Origin: Sisyra terminalis
Lineage: Eukaryota; Arthropoda; Insecta; Neuroptera; Sisyridae
DNA length: 64,000 bases
Assembly: GCA_958496175.1 (NCBI GenBank)
Contig: OY292276.1
Location: 54,077,080-54,141,079, forward strand
Direction of reading: 5' to 3'
The notes under the pieces: model-generated
Databases searched by the model: none
Told to the model about the DNA's origin: nothing
What the model saw: the letters and a program-made list of their open reading frames with translations, nothing else
Translations under genes and position numbers: made by a program
In this document: positions 35,723 to 46,401 of the stretch, in pieces
How the letters are laid out: each line of letters opens with the position of its first letter
Numbering within the stretch: the first letter of the stretch is position 1

Positions 35723-36026
35723 TTATATGAATTTAGATGATAAAATTCAGATCTCAGCTTTTATTTTTTTAAATAAGAAGACAATGCAGGTTGTTTAAGA
35801 TCGGTTTTTTTATTTAATATTTTTATTATTCAATTAGCTACGTTTCGTTACGTATCGGAACTTCATCAGGCTTCTTGATTCACAAAAATAAAATATTTTC
35901 AATTTAAATTCAATAAATAAATAATTAAAAAATTACACACTCTGTCCATACACATTTAATAATAAAAGTATTAAATAAAAAAAAACGACCTTAAACAACC
36001 TGAATTGTCTTCTTATATGAATTTAG
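35723..36026 (-). mobile_element. 276-bp element with 14-bp target duplication and hammerhead-like motif
   Basis: TTATATGAATTTAG occurs identically at 35723-35736 and 36013-36026 and brackets 35737-36012. Inside, ~55-bp inverted arms (from about 35774, ATAAGAAGACAATGCAGGTT, to 36016) enclose the motif on the minus strand. It reads CTGATGA (tcatcag at 35863-35869), one extra A, a stem with loop ATA and a single mismatch, and GAAAC (gtttc at 35842-35846). The left side has about 38 bp outside the arm, so the ends are not symmetrical. A long, variable target duplication with a self-cleaving-like motif fits Penelope-like or retrozyme-type elements better than DNA transposons. A sister fragment lies at 480-640. 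Confidence 0.75.
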
Positions 36027-37600
36027 TTAATAAGTTATACTTAAAAAATTATATTTAAATGCATAAGAGATAAACGTTAAATTGATTAAAATTAATATTT
36101 GATTCAACTACTTGAAAAATAGAAGATGTTTTATTTAAATAATCACCTTGTTAAGGAGTTACAAGGGTGGCATATCGAATAGGGTTTAGGACGGCTATAG
36201 ACCTAAATTTACCACTGATAGTGAGAAAAGTGTTTTTTTCTTCATGGACCAAAATAAATAATCATATTTTATACAGAATTAAACTAAATAAAAGAACTAA
36301 ACAAAATAAAATTAAACTAAATTACTTAATAGTTGAGTCTTTTATTTAAATAGTATAAGCTATGTGCTAAAACGTGATCATTCATCATTTGTAAAAGAGT
36401 AACCAAATGATTTTATTCCACTTAAGCTCCTTCAGCAGTTGTTTTAAATAAAAAAGCTTTTGATTTAATCAAAAAATCATAAAAATTCAAAATATTGATA
36501 AATATTTAAGCAATAATGGCAAATATTTGAATTGTTGGAATTTTTGTGTTTTTTGGCTTTAAAAACTATACTTTGAATGAATAACTTTGGATTGCAATAA
36601 ATCATAATCCTATAGGACTTCACAACAAATATAAAATGATTCATTAACTAATTTTTAAGAATTTATGAGGATAATTATCATTTTTTTCTGTAAATTTATG
36701 AAGCCATTTCATCAACTGTAAACTAAAAAAAATGAGAAAATTGTTTTCTTATGCAATACCAATCTTTATATTTTTCAATTGAAGATCGAAATAGTTTTCA
36801 GATGCCAATTATATATTTCACTTAACTATTGAAAGTTATCGATGGGAAATTTACGACTTACAAAAAAGTTAGAAATTTTTTCTCTCGACTTAATCAAGAG
36901 AAAAAGGTTTATCGTTTCCAATAAATTGCAATTTACGAGTGTATGTATAACATTTCAAGGCTAGAAATGTTGCATTTGTTGCATTTAAAGACGAAAAAAT
37001 TCAAGTTGTTAATCGAAACACAAACGTTTAAAATTACATTAATTTATATATGAACAAATCAATGTAACATTTAAAACATTTTGCATCAATTTCCACATTC
37101 CATTTTTTTCGCATTCGATCGTAAGGTGTTGCGTTCGCCACATCTCATTTCCCTCGTGCATCCCCACGATAATAATTAAATTGGTTAATTGCTAAAGGTC
37201 GGACGTGGATCGTGTTTTTCGATACAGAGCATTGGTTTCGTCGACGAAAAAAAAATGTCTTGTCTTATCGTATCTTATCACTCGAAAGAGTTGTAAATCG
37301 ATATCGGAGGCGCCCACTGAAAATCATGTTCACGCGCCCACCAAATCGAATTATCAGTTCAGCAGCTCAGCGATAATTTCATATTCATCGATTCAGTCAT
37401 AAATTCAATACACTTGTTACAGAAAAAAAAAACGAACTGTTGCTTTTTTCTCTTCATCTAAAAGAAATGCATCAAGTTTTCGATTCCCACGCGTTTCACC
37501 ACTTTTACATGCATTCCAATGCGGTTTTTTTTTCTTAATAAATTTACATTAAATGGTTTGGATCGGGGCTAATTAATTAAAAGCTTTTTGTACGACTTAC
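36027..37600. other. Wnt intron: AT-rich, with a GC-richer part at 37090-37450
   Basis: This lies directly downstream (on the minus strand) of the Wnt exon's donor. The part 37090-37450 is rich in CpG and unlike neighbouring repeats (TTGCGTTCGCCACATC, TGTTCACGCGCCCACC). No Wnt-like exon could be translated in it, so it may be intronic regulatory DNA. The rest shows nothing. Confidence 0.4.
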
Positions 37601-37827
37601 CAACAATTATGACGTGGCCAAAGACGTTTTCGTTTCCGATGGCCGAACAATTCCATCTGTGGTTCTTGAACTGTTGTTGACATTCGCTGATGCCCAAACG
37701 AACGCCGTCTCCGACGGCCACCATTGCGTCGGGTGCTGATCGACACATTTCCCGTTGTCGGGACGTCAGTCCCGGAATCTTGGCGCAAATCGCTCCCGCT
37801 CCCGATCCCACCACCAAACTCATTGCT
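37601..37827 (-). CDS. Wnt7: Wnt exon, Wnt7 subfamily (internal coding exon)
   Basis: Secreted Wnt ligand, one internal exon of about 227 bp on the minus strand. The acceptor is TTTGTTTTAG, ending at 37828; the donor is GTAAGT at 37600-37595, which splits a Gly codon after its first base. The exon encodes about 75 residues, including AICAKIPGLTSRQREMCRSA, ECQQQFKNHRWNCSAIG and VFGHVIIV. These match the N-terminal Wnt core: conserved cysteines in ICxKIPG, MC, ECQ and WNCS, and an N-glycosylation sequon (NCS). KIPGL, RQR, RWNCSA and VFG point to Wnt7; VF-HVI also occurs in Drosophila Wnt2, the Wnt7 orthologue. The internal Met near its start is probably not the initiator, because the signal-peptide exon should lie upstream (higher coordinates). 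The next exon, expected to carry the WKWGGC block, was not found in the window. Confidence 0.88.
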
Positions 37828-38663
37828 CTAAAACAAATATAAGTAATTAGTTGAAGAATTTGAATAAAAAAAAGCTTTTTATTGGGGATGAAGTTTTAAT
37901 CTCTAACTCTTTTACTAGGAAGCTTTTTTTCGTGCTAGCTAGCACTATTACTGATTCTCAAATAGTGCTTCTATTACTTCTTTCTACTTAATACCTTTTT
38001 AAAAAGTTACATGGATTTCACGGCTTCAAAAAAAAAGATTTTTCTATTGTCTTATTTATTTGTACAACATCTGAGAATATTGTCCTAAATTTTCATGATC
38101 CCACTAATAGTTTCGAAGATACAGCTTTGGAAAGCTCAGCACACCACAGGTGAATCGGTGCAGCTGCTCGTCTATTGGCGCATTTTTCTCAAAGCTGAGC
38201 TTTCAAAGTCGATAGTCAAAATTTCTTGAGAACTATTCAACCAATTTTGATGCAATTTTTCACAAGGACTTGGGCAAAAGATTTTTTTTCAATTAAAATT
38301 ATTTTTAAAAAAATACTAGTACAAATATCACCAAAATTTGCTTTTTTTTGGTAAAAAAGGTCACCAAAATGTATTTTTCACTTATTTTTCCTTCATCCAA
38401 GTTCAAGTTCATGGTCCTATCTAAAACTCATATTTTTTTATTCTTTTTCACGGATTTTTTTTTTCTGAAAAGTTACCGAAAATGACGTCACAAAAGCGGA
38501 ATTTTAAATATTTTTCTACGAAAACTTCAGGAATTTTTTGTCAAATGTGTATGTTTAAAACAGTAAAAAGTTTAAAATATTATTTTATTTTTATGTGGGA
38601 AAACAATTGTTGAAAATAGACCATTTTTTCCTTGAATAAATCAATGTAACTTCTTCTAAGAAT
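37828..38663. other. Wnt intron 5' to the exon; AT-rich
   Basis: Around 38100-38240 there is a locally GC-richer segment with a short inverted match (AGCTTTGGAAAGCTCAGC and AAAGCTGAGCTTTC) followed by AACTATTCAACCAATTTTGA. Similar wording occurs at 54160-54180, so it may be old repeat sequence. No exon was recognised. Confidence 0.4.
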
Positions 38664-38896
38664 CGTTTATTTTGAAAATGAGTTAAGTCCATTTCAAGAA
38701 CAATTCCTATTGTGTTGGAACATAAGATCCTAAGGAGGAGGGAATAATTGGCGTTTTTGTTAACAACTTAAATGAAATCAGTAATTTGTTAAAACTTAAC
38801 AGTTAAATAATTAACATACTTTGGTCTAGTTACAAGAAGAAGAATCATTATATAAACTGTCCTTAAAATGGACTTACGCCACTTTCAAAATAAACG
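38664..38896. repeat. Inverted-repeat MITE-like element (~233 bp)
   Basis: The left arm from 38664 (CGTTTATTTTGAAAATGAGT, then TAAGTCCATTT) and the right arm ending at 38896 (reverse complement CGTTTATTTTGAAAGTGGCG, then TAAGTCCATTT) are inverted copies about 34 bp long. No target duplication or coding sequence was seen. Confidence 0.6.
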
Positions 38897-39381
38897 AGTC
38901 ATATATGTATTTGTTTTTAATTTAACTCATTTTCCAAAGTCGATCGCATATACTTAAAGAAGGAAAATAAGTGTTGATATCCCAACAAAATTTGGCCATC
39001 CCTGATATAAACTCCCTCTACTTCAAGGAATGTAATGAAAAATCTTAAATATCCTTTTGTATAAACGATTTTTTTTCTATTTTCCGAAATACTTTTGAGG
39101 GTGTGGGAAAGTATTCTGCATCAAATTTTTTATAATCAATGAATAACCTAACTTACAAAAAAAAAATGGTGAGTCATTCTTAATAACTGATCTGCTTATG
39201 TAAATTTCACTACCCACTTTTCCTCGATTTTTCCATAGGAGGATCTACTAAAAATCTTTTCATTATATGTCTGGTAGCTCTTAAATTTTTCAAGAGAACC
39301 TCTTTTCATGGCTGAGATAAAGAACTTTATTCCAAATTCTGTGTAAACGCAATCAATCATCCCCTGTTTTTATACCCTCAA

Positions 39382-40414
39382 TAGACGATTTTTTTTTTAT
39401 AAATATATATAAATCGGCCATCAGGATCTAGGTGCTATAATCCGATTTGGTGACCGGAGCTGACGTGATGGAGATCACTCTCAGTGGATGAATCTCCCTA
39501 TGCCTCTATTTGATCACTAGGCACTTTTCTTTTTAGCCTTCTTTCATTTTGGTGCTCCAAAAGTGGCGGAATCAGGGGATTTGAGTATTAACTCAACTTT
39601 CCAAAATGATCGGTGGTACGTACGGTAATAGAGTCGGTGACTGATGAGATGTGTAAGTCTCTTCGGAGAGTCTCATTTGTGACATACCATGGAACATCTG
39701 CCAACTGTCTCAAGATTGGATGGCCTCGATTAATTTAATGCTTGACTTGCTGGCAGAGCCCCACAGCTCAATACCGTACGACCAGATTGGCACTATTACT
39801 GCTTTGTATATAAGATATATGTATATAAGTTTATCCTCAAGGGGAAGTTTAGAGCCCCTATCTAACAGCCAGTATAACTGTTTGAACCTCTTGTTAATAT
39901 ATTTTCGTTTTTGGATGATGTGAGGTTTCCAGGTCAGCCTCCTGTCCAGATGAAAATCAAGGTATTTGACGGTGTCGGACGATGGGATCTCAGTTGAGTC
40001 CAGATTGACCGGAGGGCCCGTTCTTTTTCTGAGAGTGAAGGTCACTTGGACTGTTTTGGACTTATTGATAGTGATTTTCCATTTTTCAGCCCAAGTGCCC
40101 AGGAGGCTTAAATGGTGCTGGAGGTACTGAGAGACAATTTCGGCGTCCTCGTGAGTAGCCATAATCACCGTATCTTCCGCGAATGTCCCCAACAAGGTGT
40201 TATCTGTGGTAGGCAGATCCGAGGTGTATAATAAGTATAGTAGGGGCCCTAAAACACTACCTTGAGGTACTCCTGATTTAATCGGAAAGAACTCAGAGCA
40301 CTCATGGCCTACTCTTGTATTAAAGAATCGATCCTGAAGATACGATCTGAATAGTTTCCTGAGGTGAGGCATGCACTTCTTTATTTTAATTAAATAGTTT
40401 AGTTAGACGATTTT
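39382..40414 (-). mobile_element. 5'-truncated Jockey-clade retrotransposon with 11-bp target duplication
   Basis: TAGACGATTTT occurs at 39382-39392 and again at 40404-40414. The copy lies between them on the minus strand, 39393-40403 (about 1.0 kb). Its 3' end shows as a T-run on the plus strand at 39393-39398. Coding sequence is open right up to the 5' breakpoint, so truncation happened inside the reverse transcriptase domain, as is usual when reverse transcription stops early. It lies in the presumed Wnt intron in the same orientation as the gene. Confidence 0.9.
39710..40399 (-). pseudogene. Jockey reverse transcriptase, partial ORF2
   Basis: The 220-codon frame starts internally (MPHLRKLFRSYLQDRFF; the frame is open a little further upstream). 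It holds the second half of the reverse transcriptase: SGVPQGSVLGPLLYLLYTSD, the palm motif FAEDT (near 40170-40184) where the family has FADDT, then the thumb region KYLDFHLDRRLTWKPHI and SYGIELWGSAS. Past 39710 the frame shifts but still reads PWYVTNE, RRDLHIS and RRLKRKVPSD, the normal Jockey C-terminus. The first Asp of the catalytic pair is Glu, and the endonuclease, ORF1 and first RT motifs are missing. It is not functional. Confidence 0.93.
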
Positions 40415-42309
40415 AATTAGAAATATAAACGGAATCAATTTTAATGTAAACTTTATGCAAAGAAAAAGAATCATCAAAATATTAAGTACAAATACCTGTC
40501 GAATTGAGAACCATCTTTTATTATTGGTCAAAACGAAAATTTACTAAGATAAAAGTACAAACTTCACCCTTAAATTCGGTTCTTTTCGAAAAACTTTTTG
40601 GATTCCCAAAACAAATCTCGTTAAATGAATGCCCCATTTTTTATTTTTACATCAATCATGGAATTTTTTAATAACTCAATGTAGCTAATTAAAAAAATAT
40701 CCAAACACTCAATTTTAACAACCATAAAATTTCAACAACACATCTTCCAACTCATATAATTTAGAAAATTATAGACTATGGCGCCTCATTTTTACATTGA
40801 ACTCCATAAAAGAAAAATTAATTAAATCAATATTTACAATGTGATAACCTATAATTTACTATCCGACTAAAAAAGACATTAAATTGGAGTTTTTTTTTGT
40901 TGTTGTTGATATAATACAGCGTTTAGTTCTAAGACAAGTTGATATTTATATCAAATAGATGAGTATGTTAAATGGAAGATTTGGAGACTGTAGATGTATC
41001 TGTAATAATTGGTCATTTCTCACTCATAATGATAGTTATTAACGACCGAAAAAAAACTCGGTATTTAAACCGAATAATCCAATGGGAACAGCCTTGCTTT
41101 TTCGATTATTTACAAAATAATTAGACTTTCCACACGTCCATAAATTACATTTTGGGTTCAGACGGTAAATGATGGAAAATAAAAATGCCACACGTCTGCG
41201 TTCCTAAATGAAATGAACTCCAACACGTAAACGAGCGCCTCATTTACCATTTGAGTCCTAGAAGGATCTTAAATCTTTCATTCTTTGTGGTTGGCTTTAA
41301 GGTAACGAGAAGATTGCGTCTCGTGCGGTCCTGAAATGAACCAAAATCGAGACGAGGCTTCGTAATTGACATGGGTTTATTTGTGGGCCCCGGTTACATT
41401 TGATAGATGGTGCATATTCTGAATTAAATGCATCCCGAAGATCCGATGAACTTACATGAGACGAACGGAGGGCGAAGAGGAAGAACTTGTGTTGAAAACT
41501 TGGGCTATTGTCTTCGAGTTTGACTTGGACCCTTCAAAGTAAGAAGACATGGAATAAATTGGCATTTTTCAACTAATTGTATGGAAGTTTCAAGTCTTCT
41601 AAACCAAAATTGCTTGTTTCTAATAAGTATTTCCTATTTTTTTTCTACATTAATTTATTTTGACCAGAAATAACTTGGGCTATTTAAACCCTTAATTTAA
41701 ATCTCATAAACACAGCAGGACTAATAAAATTTTATTATTTCCCACTAATCTTTTATACGTATCCTTTTATCCTTTTTATTTTGTGAGGTGTTATATAACA
41801 CTATTTTATTTTATTTTTTTTATTTTTTGAAACTTAAAGAATTTTTTTCAGTCCCTTTGCTTATAAGTTGATAAAGCTCAAAACTTGAGATAACAATTTA
41901 AATCATTTATTTCTACAAAATTATGTTAAATCAACTAAATCCAATATGTTAAAACTCTACCGACAAATGGATGATTTTATATTTAAATCATACTTCATTT
42001 ATACCTTTGAACGTGTCGATTGTTTAATCATTCCCAAAGTAAAATCTTTCTAACACATTTATTTTTTTTTTCTCTTGGAAGTTAGTTAGATTATTATAAA
42101 AAAAAATACTAGTTTTCAATGGTTTAACTAAAATATAAGTTTAAAAAAATTACTCTATTATTGCACCAAAAGTTTTTTCCTTAAGTTCATATCTAGTTTT
42201 GTGTTCGACTTAAAGGGTCGTATTTAGGGTATTATTTTTTTAAAATACATATTGGCAATCGGTATAAGAATATAGGTACAATAAGGTAATCTGATGATAA
42301 AACTTTGAT
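40415..42309. other. Presumed intron; GC-richer segment at 41050-41560
   Basis: 41050-41560 is more balanced in base composition, with CpGs and no repeat match in the window (CATTTACCATTTGAGTCC, GGGCCCCGGTTACATTTG). No coding frame was recognised. A conserved regulatory element is possible. Flanks are AT-rich with nothing recognised. Confidence 0.35.
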
Positions 42310-42600
42310 GCATCCTCCTATTTAATTTAAGATCTCATTCTAGCAGTTCTTGCGGATTTTCTTTTTTAATCTATTGCCCATTTTGATGTTCATTAGAGGG
42401 TTAATTGCTGGATTGGTGAGGATTGACAATTTTTCATAGTATACCTGGCTTCTCAACCTAGATAATTCTTTTATGGGAACTACGTTAAGGTTGTTGTTAA
42501 GGGTGTATTTTAGAACCATGGTGCATCAGCCATGGTTCCGAAAATCTTCGACAAGGTTTGCTAAAGCACTGCAATACTGTAGTTGCTCGTATAGGCTCAT
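42310..42600 (-). pseudogene. Jockey-type ORF2 C-terminal fragment
   Basis: On the minus strand, in frames with stops, YEQLQYCSALANLVEDF is followed by LSRLRSQVYYEKLSILTNPA and NRLKKKIRKNC. The order (an aromatic residue and xKL, then NPxxxPL, then RLKRK) matches the last ~60 residues of the Jockey copy at 39393-40403. It is a diverged relative and not the same copy. No tail or target duplication was found. Confidence 0.58.
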
Positions 42601-42764
42601 AATATATTTATTAGAAAGCAAAATTGAAATATTAATTTTTTTCCCATTGTGATTTCAGGGGTGAAGAAAATCTTGTCAAAGATGGGGATGACCAAAGAAA
42701 AAAAATTTTTTTCGATCTAGCAGATTTTGTTATAGTTTTACTCGATTAAATGCTATCTTAGTTT

Positions 42765-43600
42765 TGTCTTTTCTTTTCGAACAACTTCAGTGTTAAAGAT
42801 GAACTCCGATTAGGAAGATCTACTAAAAGAAATATTGCGGAAATCTTGAAAATAATCAAGTAGGTATGGCTGAGATAAATATTAACGTAGTATCCACTGA
42901 AGAACTCAAAATCGACCATGAACTAATTTGAATTATTGGTTTACAAAAAATGGTTTCAAGAAATTTTCTGATAATTAAGAGGGTAATATTTGTTGGACCA
43001 TATTTCCATCTGTAAATCCAAATCATAACGTTAAGAAATTGAGCTTTTTTATAAAAATAGGAAATAGGCGTCGATTAATGGTTTCCATACAAAAATATTA
43101 ATACAAAATTTTAATAGTTGCAGGTTGGTAAGTGGTCCAAATGATAAACAAACAATGATAAATGTCCTGGAAAATTTTATCAATTTTGCTGTATGTTTGA
43201 TAGGATAGAGGATATACAATGCGCTACTGTCTAATAGTTAAAAGCTTTTTTAAGATATCTTTTGATCAAAATTGAACTAATTGTAAAAAAACAATTGAAC
43301 AACACAGCCAAAATTAGGCAGAAGAAATGCTTGGTTCCACTAGGATAACACAAAACTTAATATCACTTTTATAGCCTAGCAGACTGCTCTAAGAGTTTGG
43401 ATGAATGATATTTATCCATCGAGCTTATAGTTTGGACTTGGTACTAAGCGATTATCATCTATTTTTCTCCTGGGCAAATGCTCTTGATCATGTAATTTTG
43501 CTTTCAAGAAATGCTTGTATAGGTTTGATGTCTTACTTTTTCGTCAATTAGGAAAAATTGCACAAAATATTGTCCTTTTAAATAGAAAATTTTCAATCGA
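42765..43600 (+). pseudogene. mariner transposase remnant
   Basis: FSVKDELRLGRSTKRNI near 42790 resembles the FxVxDxxRSGRP linker after the mariner DNA-binding domain. Near 43405-43475, FIHRAYSLDLVLSDYHLFFS matches the PHxAYSPDLAPSDYHLFRS block, including the last catalytic Asp (GAT at 43450). Between them, weak matches occur in several frames with many stops. Terminal inverted repeats were not identified. It is old and inactive, and belongs to the same broad group as the remnant at 48060-48650. Confidence 0.75.
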
Positions 43601-43609
43601 AAATATCGG

Positions 43610-45075
43610 CAAATAATTGAGTAAATATTGAATGGTTGTAACTATCATATGTTAAAAATGGATTCCTTTTTTCCCCAACCTAATGAAAAAAATAAATGAA
43701 AGAAGGCTCGCGGGACTACTGAATTTTTTGCATAGACTTTAAACTAATGAAATTAATATATTTTTAGCAATAAAAATTGAAAAGTTGATAATATTGGGCT
43801 TCTTTCATCATTTTTACAGATTGAGAACTCCTTAAACACTGTTCAATGAAAAAAACAGAGGAATAAATTTTCATGATATTACAGAAAATAAAGTTCTAAA
43901 AATAACGACAAAAGAAGGCTCCTCTCCTGATTCTTATATAATTTTCTTAACGTAGAAGAATTATTTAGCAATAGGCTGTGAGAAAAGAGCTACGATGTTT
44001 AATTATCAAAAATATATGTTCTTATAATAATGAAAATAAAGACATTTTATGCATTATTAAAAATGCAAAAAAAATCCAAATTGTTTGGTTTAAATTATCT
44101 GAAGTTGATTGTCAAGAAGTTAACATTAAAAAAAAAAATTCATCCCTCTTTTTAACACCCTTTTAGTGATTAAAAACCAAATTTTTTTAACAAGTTTATA
44201 AAAATCATGAACATAAATAATCGAAAAAATCCGTAAATATTTAAGTTACTTAAGTTATATTGAACGGCTGTTACCATGTTAAATAAATTCATTAATTTTT
44301 TCTTCCTCAACTTAATAAAAAAAGACTTTCAGGACTACTAAAACTTTTCCTTAGATTCTATACTGTTGTTAATAATTTTTACACAATAAAAGTTTGAAAA
44401 TTTACTATATTGATTTCCTCTTTTACAGAGTCCATTGAGAAACGAAAGACTTTTAAACAAAGGTTTATTAATTTTAAATAAAGAAGCAAAGGGAGAAATT
44501 ACAATGGTATAGTCGAAAAAAGCTCTGATAATAATAATAAAGAATAAAAGTTTTTACTTTTAGTTCTTCTATAATTTTCTTAACGTAGAAGAATTATTTA
44601 TCATTAGACTATAAATATTAAGCGACGTTGTTTAATTACAAAAATACAATGTACCTTTATTAATGGCATTTAATTCATTATAAAAACTGCAAAAAAAAAT
44701 CCCAACTATTTGGTTACAATTTTCTGAAGTTGATTGTCTTGAAGTTTAAATAAAAGTCCCCACTTCTAGTTCATCTATAATTTTTTTGACGTACAGGAAT
44801 TATTTAACATTAGGCTATAAATATTAAGCAACGTTCTTTTATAACAAAAGAACAATCTAGGTACCTTTAATAATGGCATTTAATGCATTTTAAAAACGCA
44901 TTAATGCATTAATTACTGCATTTTAAAATTGCAAAAAAAATCCCAATTACTTAGTTACAATTTTCTGAAGTTGATAGTCTTGAAGTTTATATTTGGAAAT
45001 TTAAATTCCATCCCTCTTTTTAAAGCACCTTTTTATGGAAAAAATATATATTTTTTCCAACAAGTTTATATAAAT
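43610..45075. repeat. Decayed tandem array (unit ~500-640 bp, with a partial third unit)
   Basis: Landmarks recur in the same order. GGACTACTRAA is at about 43711 and 44333. TATAATTTTCTTAACGTAGA is at about 43938 and 44570, with a mutated form at about 44775. TTATTTAnCATTAGnCTATA is at 44595 and 44807 (compare 43962). CTGAAGTTGAT.GTC is at 44099, 44725 and 44965. CCATCCCTCTTTTTAA is at 44142 and 45007. Spacing varies through indels. No conserved reading frame spans the units. Confidence 0.75.
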
Positions 45076-45866
45076 CATGAACAAAGCTTTAACGGTTAAG
45101 CTCATATAAACACCGACTATGTACAGCAATTCTCCTTTATCGCACCATATAATAAAGGATCATCAGTATGAAATTTTCCAAAGAATCTTGGGTTATAAGC
45201 ATGTTCAATCGATCCTGGCAAAATAATTATAAAATATCTATAATAAAGGACCTTTAATCAACATAAACTTTTCACAAAAATTTCAATTGACAATTGAATC
45301 GAAACCCAATACTAGTGCCACTAAAATTTCTGATTTAGAAATTTTAAAAATATTTCACTTACTTGAATAAAAAAATTGTAGTCTGGATTAATTAATCCAC
45401 TATTTAAATAACCACTTGTTTCGCTATTTGACTTTTAATCAAATTAAATTAATTAATTAAGAACAAATAAAGTGTGAATAAGTGAAGCATTGCACTGATA
45501 TCTGATGACAGCATACGCACGTCAATGTACAAAGCTATCAGCCAATGGGATTGCTAGATTTGAGGATGTTCATTTGTTTTGATTGTTGAAAATTTGAAAA
45601 TTTAACAAAACCACTCCCACAACCTAATGCTAATGCATATACGAATACGAAATACGCAATTATATGGAACGTTGTATACATTGAGATTAATCGAGGCCTA
45701 CCGCTTCATGGATTATAATAAAATTAAATAGTTGGGATTTAAAAATTGAATTTGACTCTTTCTTGATTGGCAAATTTTCTAAAAAAAAATATATTTTTTT
45801 ACTAAAACTAATTGAGATAGAGATCTTAAACTTCCAGGATCTTAGTATTTTATTAGTACCTACCTA
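45076..45866. other. AT-rich stretch, nothing recognised
   Basis: No frame, repeat pair or exon recognised. Confidence 0.4.
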
Positions 45867-46401
45867 TACCGTTTTTTCCGAAAATAAATCATCCCCCGAA
45901 ATTTAGCCCTGTCGTGATTTTTGGAACTTTTTATAATATAAGACCTCCCCCGAAAATAAGTCTTAGTTAAAATAATGCAAATCGAGGTAATTTTGTACGA
46001 CCAGGCTTACAAGAAGTTATGAATTGGGTAAAAAATTCATGGAACAAAATAACAAACAGTTGTGTTCCAAAACATTGGCTACTTAGACAAGAAGTATTTA
46101 TTTAACGATAGCTATATTGTAAGACATGAGATATTCGGACCAATGATTCAACAGGAAATAGATTTGGACGAAAATCAGAACAGAAATCAGAATTTGATAA
46201 TTTATGACGATATTCCAGAAGATGACATGACTAATTGAATCAATTTAAATTTAAATTTCAGTATTCTGGTTAAAACAAATAAAAATTAAGTAAAAATATA
46301 TAAATATACTTTAATTTTTACCCTCCCCCGAAATTAAATCCTGGCGCGTATTTTGGACCAAAACGAAAGAAATACAGTGTTTTCTTTTCGGAAAGACAGT
46401 A
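45867..46401 (+). mobile_element. pogo/Tigger-like element, copy B (~531 bp)
   Basis: The left end at 45869 is CCGTTTTTTCCGAAAATAAA. The right end at 46399, reverse-complemented, is CTGTCTTTCCGAAAAGAAAA. TA is present at 45867-45868 and 46400-46401. Internal sequence at 46000-46110 reads VMNWVKNSWNKITNSCVP, resembling the C-terminal WxxxAWxxI region of Tigger transposases. It aligns with copy A at 19263-19861 and, in this short segment, keeps a cleaner reading frame. Confidence 0.82.
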
